Source: Hypoxylon rubiginosum
Taxonomy: Eukaryota; Ascomycota; Sordariomycetes; Xylariales; Hypoxylaceae
Length of the DNA stretch: 64,000 bases
NCBI GenBank assembly: GCA_902806565.1
Contig: CADCXA010000031.1
Location: 1,550,001 to 1,614,000, forward strand
Direction: 5' to 3'
Part shown: positions 1-11,004 of the stretch, in pieces
How the letters are laid out: each line of letters starts with the position of its first letter
Position numbering within the stretch: position 1 is the stretch's first letter
Position numbers and translations under genes: made by a program
The notes under the pieces: model-generated
Database searches by the model: none
The model's input: only the letters and a program-made list of their open reading frames with translations
What the model was told of the DNA's origin: nothing

Positions 1-2035
1 CTATATAATTTATATACGTAATTATAATATAAGTTTAATATATATTATTTAAAATACTTAAAAATAAAATTATTATTTAATTTTAATTTTTTAAATTATT
101 TTAATATAATTTTTAATATTAATTATAAAATAATTTATATTATTTATATTATTATTATTAATAATTATTAGTATTTAGTAATAAAAAAAAACACTAATAT
201 ATTATAAATATATAAAAATAAATATAATTTTTATATTTTAAAAACTTTTAAAAACAAATTATTCATTATATTTAATTATAAGATTTTATTATTTAATAAT
301 TATTAATAGATTTAACTAACAAATAATATTAAATATCTTTTTATTATAATATCGTAATAATTATTTAAATTTATTAACAAAATAATATTAATAAATAACT
401 ATATTTTTTATTTAAATTTTAACTAGTAAATAATACCTGTTATTTTATTTTTATTATAAAAAAAAATAATAAGTTTAAAACATAAATATAATAAATTAAC
501 TATAAGTAAATTAATTTTAAACAAGTTAATTTTAAACAAGTTAATTTTAAATAAGCCGACTTTAAATAAACTAATTTTAAATAATAAAAAAATATTTTTA
601 TAAATTTTAATTATTAAAATTATAATAAATTTAAAAAAATTAATAAATAATTATAATTTTTTAATTAAGATTTATTATTTTATAAAAGCGTTAATTAGAA
701 TTAAAATAACTTATATTATATTAAAAATATATTTAATTTAATTTAATAATTATTATATATAAAACTTTATAATTTTATTTTTAAATATAAATAATTTTTT
801 TAATAATAATAAAAATTAAATAATAATTTAAAATAACATCTATTATTTATTTAATTATAATTATATAATCATAGTGTTAAAAAAAAATAAAAATAAAAAT
901 AATAAATTAAATAAATTATATATATTATAAATTTATATATTAAATTTATTAAAACTTTTTATTAATAAAAACTTATTATATTTAAACCTTTATTATAATA
1001 TTAAATATTATTTTATTTTAAAAGTGTTTTTTTAATATATATTTATATATTTTATTTAAAGTTTAATATATAATAAAATAACCTTATTATTTAAAAATAA
1101 AAAAATAATAAAAAATTAAAAGTTTAATTTATTATTAATAAAATTTTAAAAAAATAAACATTATAAATAAAAGTTATTAAAAACTTTAATTAAAATATAT
1201 AAACTATAAATAAAAATATTAAAAATAAATAATTAAAAAAAGGGGAAAAAATAAAGTAAAAACTAATAATTAAAAAGTTTAAAATTAAAAAACTTAAAAT
1301 TAAAAAATTAATAATTAAAAGATAATTACAAATATTATTTTTTAGTTTTAAAAAAAAGCTTTTTAAATTTAAATTTAAAATCTAATAATAACAGCCCCGG
1401 TATTTATTATTAATATTATAAAAAAGTTTTTATTATATAAAAACAAAATAAATTAAAATTAATAACTAATAATAATAATTATAAAAAAAAGTTTAAAACT
1501 AATAAAAAACTAAAAATAAAACATATAAAATTAATATTAATTTTAATTTATATTAAAATTAAATAATTTAAATTTATATTTAATAATATTATATTTAAAT
1601 TAAATATTAATTTAATTTTATTATTTAATAATTTTATTAATAATAATAATAATATTTAAATTAATAATAAATAAAATTTTAATAAATATAAACACGATAA
1701 TATTTTAATAGTTAAAAAAAATAAAAGTCGCTAATTAAAAAATTTCTAAGAAAAAAAATGGTAAAATTTAAATAAAAGTTTAAAAAAAATAAATATAAAT
1801 ATAAATATAAAATATAAAATATAAATAAAATAATTAATATAAATATATTAATTAAAAAAAAATAATATAAATTAATAAAAAAATTTAATAAAAAATAATA
1901 AACTTAATAATTAAATATTAATTTTATAATTTTTATTTTATATTTTTATAGATAAATTTTAATTAATTTAAATTATATAAAATTAATATAATATAATAAT
2001 AAAATACTTATATAATTTAAAAAAAAAACCTATAG
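1..2035. repeat. AT-rich RIP-degraded block (left)
   Basis: Almost pure A/T sequence with no open reading frame. The few remaining C and G residues sit mainly in ACT/AGT contexts, and CA and TG dinucleotides are scarce. That is the signature of repeat-induced point mutation, which turns CpA into TpA on both strands. The block runs off the left edge, so its full size is unknown. It stops sharply near 2035, where normal-composition DNA begins about 590 bp before the DNA ligase start codon. No recognisable transposon protein survives. The pattern is seen directly; the RIP explanation is inferred. Confidence 0.85.
513..587. repeat. 15-bp tandem repeat, 5 degenerate copies
   Basis: Five head-to-tail 15-bp units start at 513, 528, 543, 558 and 573. 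The first two are identical and the others differ by a few bases. The array lies inside the left AT-rich block. The period is a multiple of three, so it could be a decayed coding minisatellite, but there is no frame left to test this. Confidence 0.7.
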
Positions 2036-2621
2036 CTTTTTTCTTAGCTGTGCTTATATGGCCGGGTTACGTAGCTAGTTGTAAATAAGATATTATAAAT
2101 AAGGATGGCACCTGGTAATTAAGGCCTTTTAGGTGAGCGCGTGGGAGGCGGAGGGTGGATTTTTTGCGACGGAGGTGAGCGAAGCGAGCCGAGGAGTAAA
2201 AAATTTATCCTCCGCTGACGTGTGCGAGCTTGCGAATAGGGGTATTTAGGTATAAGGGTGAGGGTGAGGCTTTTGTAAACTCCGGGCTACTGTGCCGCCC
2301 AGGGGGTGGCCTTGCAATCGGAAGGGTGTCTGAAAGCTGGGGAGAGCAGGGCCAGGCTCGCCGATTTAGTGATAGTCTCATTTAATGCATAAAATGCTTA
2401 GATAGATATGTATTGTAATAATAAATCGTTGTAATAGAAACAATCCCTTTTGCTGACATAACCAAGGCATCATCAACGTTCCCTCGCTATTCAAGGAAGA
2501 ACGCCTTAGGATGAGCAGAGCAGCGCATTAGTATCACCAAAGTTAGGGCTTTTTTACAGATGGATAAGAATAGTAGAGGAAAATCTAGATTCACATTTTG
2601 GAGGCTGAGATTCGCGGGCTC
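2036..2621. other. Border DNA and DNA ligase promoter region
   Basis: Normal-composition sequence between the left AT block and the DNA ligase start. It holds an 18-bp imperfect inverted repeat (2148-2165 and 2198-2215), probably a relic of a repeat, and a short upstream ORF (2560-2625) overlapping the ligase start codon. I see no other gene and no exact ACGCGT box here. Confidence 0.5.
2148..2215. repeat. Imperfect 18-bp inverted repeat
   Basis: The arm at 2148-2165 pairs with the arm at 2198-2215 at 15 of 18 positions, around a 32-nt GC-rich centre. All three differences are C in one arm and T in the other once aligned, as expected if one arm has been hit by RIP-type deamination. The element abuts the left AT block and is probably the last readable piece of the repeat that was mutated. 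Confidence 0.5.
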
Positions 2622-2625
2622 ATGA
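2560..2625 (+). promoter_or_regulatory. Upstream ORF overlapping the ligase start
   Basis: An ATG at 2560 opens a 21-codon frame whose TGA (2623-2625) overlaps the ligase ATG at 2622 in an ATGA arrangement. The encoded peptide is basic and has no glutamate. If it is in the mRNA it could lower ligase translation or force reinitiation. Whether transcription starts upstream of 2560 cannot be seen. Confidence 0.35.
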
Positions 2626-5406
2626 TGCCTAGTCCGGCGAAAAAGCGGAAGCTAAACACCGGCAGCTCGAAATCATCGGGACTACCTTCTAGAGGGCTGG
2701 AATACTTCTTTTCCAAGCAGAAACAGAACGCCAAACCTGAAAACAAGGATGACGAAGGCCAGATTAGTGGCGCGTCACCGGCGCAGGATCACGAAATGAC
2801 GGATGAGGAGCTAGCGCGGAAGCTCCAGGCCGAGTGGAACAGGGAGGCCGAGACTTCGGCACGCGCCTCTGAGCCCCCGGCGCCGCCGCCGATCTCTGAT
2901 AACCCTGACTCCACTAGTGCCACCGACACTATGAACACATCTCGGGAATCATCGATGCCTTCTGTTGAGGCGAAGAAAACTAGCGATAAAGACAAAGGCA
3001 CTTTGTCGCTGCAGTCTGTTGCAGCTTCTGTAGACACGGTATCGGAGTCTATACCTTTCGACGAGAGCCCACTCACATTCGACCCTGGGAAGTACGTACC
3101 ACAGCTTCAGGAGCACTGGAAAAGCGACGGAGGGAACGCATCATATGCGCTTCTCACACGCTGTTTCGTGCTTGTTAACAGTACATCGAGCCGGATTAAG
3201 ATCGTGGATACTCTAGTCAACTGCCTTCGTGTTCTCATCGAAGGAGATCCTGAGAGCTTACTACCCGCGGTAAACTTGATCGTCCTTCCTAGTATGGACG
3301 AACTGCTAATTTATTAATTCCTTTGAATAGGTCTGGCTAGCTACCAACTCAATCTCACCCCCGTACATCTCACTGGAGCTTGGATTAGGCGGCTCGGCAA
3401 TCTCCAAAGCGCTGAAGAATGTCTGCGGCTTAGATGGCCGGTCCCTAAAGGCTATCTACGACAAGTATGGAGACGCGGGTGATGTGGCCTTCGAGGCGAA
3501 GAAGAAGCAGAGCTTCACACTACGAAAACCGAAACCCCTAACCATTAAGGGTGTCTACCAATCCCTCGTTAAGGTGGCTAGTAGCCAGGGGCAAGGCAGC
3601 GCAGAGGCGAAGCAGCGAATTGTAGACCGGCTACTTCAAGATGCCCGCGGTGGCGAAGAAAGCCGATACATAGTACGCACGCTGTGTCAGCACCTGCGCA
3701 TCGGCGCGGTGAAAACTACCATGCTGATAGCCCTATCACGCGCGTTTCTGTTCTCACGACCGCCCGGGGCGAGTTTTCCCTTGCGATCCGTCGACGAGCT
3801 TAGGATGTTGAAGAAAGAAGAACTCTCGGAAGTATGGAACAGGGGCGAGGAGATTGTCAAAGCCTGCTTCGCGCGACGTCCGAACTATAACGATCTCATA
3901 CCAGTGATGCTTGAGATTGGAGTATGCGAAGAGCTGTTAATTAGATGCGATTTGACGTTGCATATCCCGCTAAGACCGATGCTGGGAAGTATCACAAGGG
4001 ACCTATCTGAGATGCTTACGAAGCTACAAGGGAGGGACTTCGCGTGCGAGTTCAAGTATGATGGTCAGCGTGCTCAAGTGCATTGCGACGAGAAGGGCAA
4101 GGTATCGATATTTTCGCGGCACCTGGAGGTCATGACCGATAAATATCCCGACTTGGTGGAGTTGGTTCCGAAGATACGTGGCGAGGGCGTTGACAGCTTC
4201 ATCATGGAGGGTGAAGTGGTCGCAGTGGATCGAGAAACAGGGGAGCTGAAAAACTTCCAAACTCTCACCAACCGTGCCCGCAAGGACGTTGCAATTGGCA
4301 GTATAAAAGTCGACGTCTGTCTGTTCGCCTTTGACCTCATGTACCTCAACGGCCAGCCTCTGCTTGATCGGCCGTTTCGGGAGCGGCGGTCTCTCCTGAG
4401 GTCTCTATTCATGGAAATTCCACACCATTTCACTTGGGTCAAGAGCCTTGATGCAACATCTCAAGACTCTGAGGTCGTATTGGATTTCTTCAAACAGGCA
4501 ACGGAGAGCAAGTGCGAAGGTATCATGGTCAAGATCCTCGACAACCTCCTGGATCTTCCAGCACCCGGCGACACCGGGGAGGATGCGAACCAGGTGGCGC
4601 CAGAAGTCGAAGAAAGCGAAATCCTCACCCTGCCATCAAAATCTAAGGGTAAGAAAGGTAAAGGAAAAGCAACTAAAGGTGGTACGGATAATGGCAATGG
4701 GGAAGAGAAGAAGCCGTCTTCGCGGCGGAAACCGCTGCTAGCCACGTACGAGCCGGATAAGCGGCTCGACTCGTGGCTCAAGGTCAAGAAGGACTACAGC
4801 AGTTCGTTCGACACACTAGACCTCGTTCCGGTTGCGGCTTGGCACGGTCAGGGCCGGAAAGCCAAGTGGTGGTCGCCGATCTTGATGGCCGTTCGCAACG
4901 ACGCGACCGGCTCCCTCGAGGCGGTGTGCAAATGCATGTCCGGCTTCACGGACACTTTTTACAAGGCTAATAGAAAATTCTATGACGACGGCTTCGGTGC
5001 TGCTACCGAAGTCGACGCAGATGAAGAAGGGGGCGAGGAGAGGGAGGGTAGCGACGCAGAAGAGAGCAGCGAGCGAACATATAAGAACGTCCGCAAGACA
5101 AAACCTAGCTTTGTAGAGTATTCGGGGCCCCAGCCGGATGTCTGGTTCGAGCCCCAGGAAGTCTGGGAGATGGCGTTCGCGGACATCACGCTGTCCCCGA
5201 CGTATACGGCGGCCATCGGGCTGGTGAGCCAGGAGCGGGGGCTGAGTCTACGGTTCCCGCGGTTCTTGAAGAAGCGCGAGGATAAGGGTATGGAAGAAGC
5301 TAGCACCAACGAATTCCTAGCTGGGCTGTACAGGAAGCAGGAAGCCAAGGCACCTGCGGCGCCGGTTAAAGAGGCCGAGGAGGACGGCGAAGAAGAAGAG
5401 TTGTAG
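2622..5406 (+). CDS. CDC9: ATP-dependent DNA ligase I (Cdc9 type)
   Basis: Seals nicks in DNA; the family joins Okazaki fragments and completes base and nucleotide excision repair in the nucleus. Exons 2622-3269 and 3331-5406, with one 61-nt intron in phase 0, give 907 aa. The start is the first ATG after an in-frame stop at 2586. The N-terminus carries a basic NLS-like stretch (KKRK, residues 7-10) and a PCNA-box-like SRGLEYFF (23-30), with Ser where the box normally has Gln. The N-terminal DNA-binding domain follows. The adenylation motif KYDGQR has its active lysine at K458. Motifs CEGIMVK and SWLKVKKDY follow, separated by a Lys/Gly-rich insert, as often seen in fungal Cdc9. The OB-fold ends in an acidic tail. 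No strong mitochondrial presequence is seen at this start. The family is clear. Confidence 0.95.
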
Positions 5407-5509
5407 ATAGTTGGTTCGTGAAGACATAATTCATTACACGTAGAATTCTCATTGGAGTAGATGATGGATGAGGTAGCTACCTCGTAATGCCACACAATGC
5501 GAAATTACA

Positions 5510-6598
5510 TTACTCCTTCCATGCCTTGTACACGATCCGAGCCCCGTACTTCTCGCCCTTCTTAAGTAGCATCTGGCTCCTCCACTCATCCACATTGATA
5601 GCGTTCACAAACCGACTCGGCTCGACGCAGAACCCGGCCCTGGACCCGCGAGCCGGGGCCCCGCCGACGGCCGGCACGTCGATCCACTTGCCGGTGTAGA
5701 ACTGGAACGCGGGCTCCGTGCTCAGGACGTCGAGGTGGACCTTGCTGCCCGGGTGGTGGGCCGAGACGAGCTTGACGAGGGGCAGGTCTCGCGTGTCTAT
5801 CGGCACGGCGCCGGGGGATGCCGACGGGTCGACGATGAAGCAGTCGTCGAAATCCGGGTCCGTCGCGCCGAGGGTGAACGGGGCGGTCGTGGGGACTTTG
5901 GGGTAGGTGGTCGGGCCGGAGGTCGGGATGCCCCATTCGCTAAGGGGGAGGTAGGAGTCGGTGCAGAGCTGGACTACGGTCCCCTCGATCGACGGCCCGC
6001 CCGAGAGGTTGAAGTACCTGTTCACACGTTAGCTGTTTCTTTGGTCTTGCCGACACCCGCGTAGCTCATACGAGTGGTTCGTCATGTTGATGACCGTCTC
6101 CTCGGCGCCCCCCACGAGCTCGGCCTCGTACTCGTGGCCGAGGACCGTGACCTCCTTCCCGCCCTCCTCGACGACCTTGCCGGCCGTGTAGAACACCCGG
6201 GCGAGGATCTCGCCCGGGAACCCCTCGTCGCCGTCCTCGCTCGTCAGGGCGAACTCGACGGTCTCGCCGCCGCGGAGCTCCCCCTCGACGCCCGGGATCG
6301 GGCGCACGCCCACCGGGGTCGGCCCCTTCCAGACGCGCTTGCCCCAGCCCACGTCGCCGCCGTGCAGGGTGTTGGGGCCGTTGTTGGCGAGGAAGCTGTA
6401 GGACTTGCCGCCGTTGATCGATTCGATCTTGGCGTCCGAGATGCGGTTCGCGACGCGGCCGATGGTGGCGCCGAAGTGGGGGCTGTTGTGGGAGGCGTAG
6501 AGGTCTTGGGTCGGGAAGCCCTGGACGATGTCGATGCCGCCGACCTTGAAGGACTGGACGATAGCGCCGAGGGGTAGAAAGGAGATCTCGTCAGCCAT
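5510..6598 (-). CDS. Aldose 1-epimerase (galactose mutarotase) family protein
   Basis: Interconverts alpha and beta anomers of aldoses such as glucose and galactose; probably cytosolic, since no signal peptide is seen. Exons on the minus strand are 6598-6072 and 6017-5510, with a 54-nt intron (6018-6071) that restores the motif NHSYFNLSG across the junction. The protein has 344 aa, the usual size for a single-domain enzyme. Catalytic residues expected for the family are present: His79 in NTLHGG, His175 in TNHSYF and Glu308 in FCVEPS. The gene is tail-to-tail with DNA ligase, only 103 bp apart. Its third codon positions are extremely GC-rich compared with the ligase, so the antisense strand shows long spurious frames. 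Confidence 0.9.
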
Positions 6599-7042
6599 GG
6601 CGATTATTTGATCTTGATGCTTGCTACCTTCGTTTATGGATGGTTTGGTTGTTGCTGTCGCTGTCGTCGTCGCAGGTTATTGTGAATGTGGGGGTTTCTT
6701 CCCGTCTGCGTCTTCGTCCCCGTCTCAAGGCGGGACGGTAGCTAAATAAGGAGAGGAGATAAGAATGCTCGGTCTCACCCGCACGAGCATTTGGTATTCA
6801 GGCTATATATAAAGTTCACGAGACGGATGACAGAATGTGGAGAGAGCTCCTTTCGCCTCAAGCTAGCTACATGTAGGTTAATAGCGACATCGACAATGCT
6901 ACTCCCACACTATCTACCTGGTAAGAAACCCACATACATCACGAGATGGTGGGGTAATTTGAGCTGTTTGGGTAGTATGGCGGGGTAATTCGGTCGTACA
7001 AGACGGATTCTAGTCTCCGTTTGCCCTCATCATTCCACCGAG

Positions 7043-7083
7043 GCTGCGAGCTGCGAGCTGCGAGCTGCAAGCTACGAGCTGCC
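7043..7083. repeat. 7-bp tandem repeat (GCTGCGA), about 6 copies
   Basis: Three identical 7-bp units are followed by two units with one change each and a partial sixth. The array is intergenic. Confidence 0.8.
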
Positions 7084-7776
7084 TACGATATCGAAGACAT
7101 ACGATGCCTCTCCTAGTTGGTGTCATCCCTCGAGACACTTCCCAGGTAGGCAAGAAAGGGGAGCTTCTGTATGGTCCCAGAGACTTGGATATGTGGCACT
7201 CGGCTAGATTCAAATATCCAATGGTATTGTTTAGAGACTAACAAACACTCCCGAAATGCAGCCTAGTAGGTAACGTTGGCTTCTTGTCGTGGCCATGACG
7301 TGCGAGACCTTCATGTCTACCTAGGTAAAGAGGGATCATATCCAGATGTAGATGGTTTAACATGTTAGAATGGTGTTGGTGTAAGACACGTAACGCACCA
7401 ATATGCGATTGGAATCAGGTACGTGTTGGGACAGGTATGGAATCTACTGATTCAAACCGATATCGTGGATAGGGCATATTGGGCCCTCGACGTCGAATCC
7501 ATCTCCGGACGAAACAGGAGAATAACAGATAAAGTTAACTGCCATTCCGGAATCCTGACGAATAAACGAACAACCTAAACTATTCAGAGTAAGATTAAAT
7601 CGTTGGACTGGAGTATATCCTGTATATCTTACTTGAATAGGTGCAGCTGTCGATAAGACCAATCATTGTCGCAGCCCTACGGCATTTCATCTCCATTCCA
7701 TCTCCATCCCGTCTCCCATTAGGCAAAGAGCTGACAGCGATACCACCAAACAGCGTGCGATCTGTGCATTTGTGCG

Positions 7777-7808
7777 TTTGCGATTTGCGATTTGTGATTT
7801 GCGATTTA
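7777..7808. repeat. 7-bp tandem repeat (TTGCGAT), about 4 copies
   Basis: Four near-identical 7-bp units with one G-to-T change. It has the same period as the array 700 bp upstream but an unrelated unit. Confidence 0.75.
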
Positions 7809-8354
7809 TTACCAGGTAGGTACTTTGTAGGTGCGCTTGCACTCAGCACCTTACGTGGTCGCACCCGAGCCTTCCACCTGCCCAGCTGCAATTAGCGGTT
7901 TTACGTAGGTACATCCATTTTTGACCATATTCGCCCATTTCCGCACCAATATCCAGGTACCTGCCTATCTAACTCCGGTCGCATTCCGTTAGGTAGTTGC
8001 CTAGGTGCCATGTCACGTTGGGATAGGTCCACGGGTGTTCAGCCAACTCGCTAATTCCAAGGTTCTCTCACCGTGGCCGCTTTCACTTTATTCCTAGTCC
8101 ATATTTCAACGCCCGTACCTTTATCTAACTATTATATCTACTCTATGCCAAAACACTACAAAGAGCACAACCGATAAGAAAGCATCTTTGATATCCTCAG
8201 ACATAAACACTATTACCATTCCTACATTTTTCAAATCCGATGGATGGTTAACTTTGATTGCTATAGAGCTCTTCTTGAGCACTACAGTTAATTGGTTCCG
8301 CTGTTATTTTACCTATACCCAATACCCATTGTACACCTACTACCCGAGTCAGCC

Positions 8355-9431
8355 ATGGATGAATCATCACCGCTCAAGGCCACCACACCCAAGCGAAAGC
8401 GTGACGATATCGTCAACGAGCGGCGCATCTTCAACACTTCCCCGACCCCCTCGAACTTACCCCGATCCATCTTCACTTTTCAACCTCCGGCTCTCAATCC
8501 AGCTGAGAGACGTCGCAGTGATCCTATCGAGGACGGTAACAGCAGCCCTCGAAGCAAGGTTGCTCAGAAATTCCAGGAGCTGGCCCTTGGAGGTGGAGGT
8601 GGGGGCGGGGTAACCCACAAGGACAAGGCCGATGGAACTATTATTACGGAAACGGGAGCCAAAACGGAATCTTCAGATGAGGCTAGCGTTAAACGTGTAA
8701 CTGAGAGCCCGAGGTTTTCGCCAGAGCTGTCCGTCTTCGACTTCGAAGCCGGCAGTACTACTAGCAGCCTTGCTGCCGACGAGATGCAACTTGACGACGA
8801 CGATGGTAATAATACCTCCCGCAAACGCATTAGGTTGCCCCACCACCACGACTTTACCCTAGTCGGATCAAAGGAAGAGACTAGCCTCAGTGAATCCGTC
8901 TCCGACCAATCTAGCGAGCCTCGCTATATGCTGCAGACAGATGTAGATCCTACCATTTTGCGAACCGGGAAGAGTGGAGGTTCTGGTCGTTTGCAAAAGT
9001 CGTACCCGTCCATCAATCGGCTCTCAGATTCCAAGTCGCGCAGTCGAAGACGAGCGGGCACCCCTCCACTATCGAAGAGGAGGACCGCAGAACCCCCCGG
9101 CGACGAAGAGCCCGTTATTATCGACCCGATTCGTGCTGCACTCACGTGGCACGAGGACGAGATCACGGTTTACGACCCCGAGGACAAGGACGATGACGGT
9201 ACTGGTATCAACGGTATCGGCTTCAAGCCTACTCCTGCCATCGCCTACGCCCGGGCGCAGAGACGAAAGCAGCAGCTCGCCGAATACCGGAAGCGAGAAG
9301 AGAGCGAAGCTAGGGCGAAGAGGAGCCAGCGCCGACGAGAACAGTTTGGAGACGTTCCACAGTTGGACAGAAAGGAGTCTCTCGTGCGCGTGCGTTTCTC
9401 GGAGGCCGGACCGACCACCGTCGCGACTTAA
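8355..9431 (+). CDS. Conserved fungal protein, probably nuclear, unknown function
   Basis: Single-exon gene, 358 aa from the first ATG at 8355. The N-terminus is basic and disordered (TPKRKRDD near residue 13), followed by Ser/Thr-Pro sites, a glycine run (GGGGGGG) and acidic patches. The C-terminal third is the most ordered-looking part: WHEDEITVYDPEDKDDDG, a short GINGIGFKP segment, then a long Arg/Lys/Glu-rich stretch (about residues 295-335) likely to form a helix. From memory this C-terminal arrangement recurs in hypothetical proteins of many Pezizomycotina, but I know of no assigned function. No signal peptide or membrane segment is seen. A nuclear location is inferred from the basic motifs. 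Confidence 0.8.
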   Translation: MDESSPLKATTPKRKRDDIVNERRIFNTSPTPSNLPRSIFTFQPPALNPAERRRSDPIEDGNSSPRSKVAQKFQELALGGGGGGGVTHKDKADGTIITETGAKTESSDEASVKRVTESPRFSPELSVFDFEAGSTTSSLAADEMQLDDDDGNNTSRKRIRLPHHHDFTLVGSKEETSLSESVSDQSSEPRYMLQTDVDPTILRTGKSGGSGRLQKSYPSINRLSDSKSRSRRRAGTPPLSKRRTAEPPGDEEPVIIDPIRAALTWHEDEITVYDPEDKDDDGTGINGIGFKPTPAIAYARAQRRKQQLAEYRKREESEARAKRSQRRREQFGDVPQLDRKESLVRVRFSEAGPTTVAT

Positions 9432-9852
9432 TACCGGTCTATACCTTTTCACGATATTGTTTCAAAATATCGCCATTCCAATTTGAGGCGTATTTTTTTT
9501 TTCCTTACGGAGTCACTGGTTGCGATGGTCCCATAAGGCGTTGGGCGACTTCGGCGCGATTCACGACTTCAAAATGGCTGGCATAACGGCAAAGGCGATC
9601 TCTATTCCAAGTTGATTTGTTACTTTTTCTCTTCTTATTCCTATGCGGGTCTACCTCTACTACATAGCTTTGAACGCGACGTTATCGATGATCGTGTTTT
9701 ACTGGAGTCTAGGCTATCCCAAGTGTTAATGGGGATATAAATGGATTGATCTCACGCCTGGGGAGGTGAAATAGGGCAACATACCAATCCAAGATATTAC
9801 ATGGTATAGCAGCAGCAGCCATCTCTTTGCAATGTCCCGAGACTCAACGGGC
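9432..9852. other. Intergenic region, convergent genes
   Basis: 421 bp between the ends of the 358-aa protein gene and COX20. It should hold the two 3' untranslated regions. I see nothing else in it. Confidence 0.6.
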
Positions 9853-10487
9853 TCACCAGAATTTATACCAGCTTTTCTTTGCAGCAGCTTCTTGCTTGAT
9901 CTTTTCTTCTGCTTGCTCCTTTTTTAATCTTGCAACTTCTTCGACCTGTGTTTTCTTGTCGGCTTGCTTCTTGTCCATGACTTGGACTATGCGCGCCACG
10001 GCTGCGCGCTCGTTCGCTCGCTGTGCCCTGCAGTATTCCCATTGGGCTATAGAACCTATGAAGAAGCTCCAGAAAGCCCAATTCGTTGCTTTTGGTATTC
10101 GCCCTAAGGTGATGTAATTAGAATATGCGCATTGAGATATCTAACAGACGGAATCCCGAATTTGCATAGAATATTGGATATACCTCCAGCAACAAATCGC
10201 CCCATGCCCACTGCTGCACCCGCTCCAATTCCCGTCAGGAGACTCTGCCGCGCGCATGGGATTTGGTGTACGTTGAGGAAATCATCCGGCTTTATTGACT
10301 GGATGCCTTCTGTGATCGAGGGCTGAGAGGGACTCTTTTGTCCCTCCGTAGATTTCATCGCTTGGTCCTCGGGCTTCGACCCGGGAAATATCTCGTAGAT
10401 CTGGGGCTTCTTGACATGCTCCGGCGGTTCCGTCGCCCCTGGTGGAGGGCCGCGCACTCGGGGTGGTTCATTGTCGTCTTGCACCAT
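9853..10487 (-). CDS. COX20: Cytochrome c oxidase assembly protein Cox20
   Basis: Inner-membrane chaperone of the mitochondrially encoded Cox2 subunit, needed for complex IV assembly. Minus-strand exons are 10487-10184 and 10103-9853, with an 80-nt intron (10104-10183); the product is 184 aa. Splicing joins RFVAGG to RIPKATNWAFWSFF, which matches the Cox20/FAM36A fold. Two membrane segments are visible: one around SLLTGIGAGAAVGMGRFV, the other NWAFWSFFIGSIAQW. A Lys/Glu/Ala-rich coiled tail follows and ends in KKSWYKFW. The N-terminal half is proline-rich and has no obvious presequence. The gene is divergent from the polymerase epsilon gene and shares a 517-bp promoter with it. Confidence 0.85.
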
Positions 10488-11004
10488 TGCTGGCTCGAGG
10501 TTGGGAGCTGCTAAGATTTCGATTTCGATTCTGATCGTTCGATGACCGCTGTACCTGGGTCTGTGCTAAAATGAAAATCGCGATTTCAGGCTATGACGCT
10601 TGTTATGCAGAAACCCGCAGCTTAAAAAATTCAATTAAGTAAGGCTAGTCAATTGAGCAGAAATATTCATTACTCGAGGCTCTTAAACACGAGACCGGGG
10701 TTTGACGCGTCAAACTTAGAAGTCGCGTCGCGTTTGACAGGGGCCAATGTTTTATCGCCCTTTTGATAGGGACTAACAATCTTGGCCATACTTTCCACTT
10801 GCACAACCTATAGGTAATTCATAAAATTCTACAGCGACAGTTCCTTTCTATGGTAATCTTGAAAATCCTAATTGGACTTGTAATTCTCCCTGTTGCCAAT
10901 GACGCCCACTAGACGCGGTAACTCGACAATTTCCGGCTCCTGATCTCGACCGTTCCCTATCGAGACCTTCGAGTTTGATCCCCTCCTACCGAGTAGAATC
11001 CAAT
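10488..11004. promoter_or_regulatory. Shared divergent promoter of COX20 and POL2
   Basis: 517 bp between the start codons of two genes transcribed in opposite directions. It carries a perfect 16-bp palindrome at 10700-10715 with ACGCGT at its centre, then a partial GCGTTTGAC copy near 10730 and an ACGCGG at about 10913. No other gene is seen. Confidence 0.6.
10700..10715. promoter_or_regulatory. Palindromic MCB-like element (ACGCGT)
   Basis: The perfect palindrome GTTTGACGCGTCAAAC contains the MluI cell-cycle box at 10705-10710. In yeasts MBF (Mbp1-Swi6) binds this box and drives G1/S genes, including those for replication polymerases. It lies about 290 bp upstream of the polymerase epsilon start and 213 bp upstream of COX20. 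Binding is inferred. Confidence 0.6.

Larger units (their letters stand above)
6599..8354. other. Intergenic region between divergent genes
   Basis: About 1.75 kb between the mutarotase and the 358-aa protein, which are transcribed away from each other. It contains two 7-bp tandem arrays (7043-7083 and 7777-7808) and several ACCTAGGT or AGGTACCT palindromes (near 7319, 7955 and 7999). Short frames here show no recognisable protein, and I see no gene. Confidence 0.6.

Noticed and set aside
2237..2275. AGGGT-like repeats resembling degenerate telomere sequence
   Set aside because: No regular TTAGGG array, and the block is followed by housekeeping genes.
6074..6577. Long plus-strand frame (167 codons) opposite the mutarotase
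   Set aside because: It is a GC-bias shadow: the minus strand carries the conserved mutarotase residues, and the plus frame is Val/Ala/Asp-rich with no motif.
7043..7808. CRISPR-like array
   Set aside because: The repeats are contiguous 7-mers without spacers, in a eukaryotic genome.
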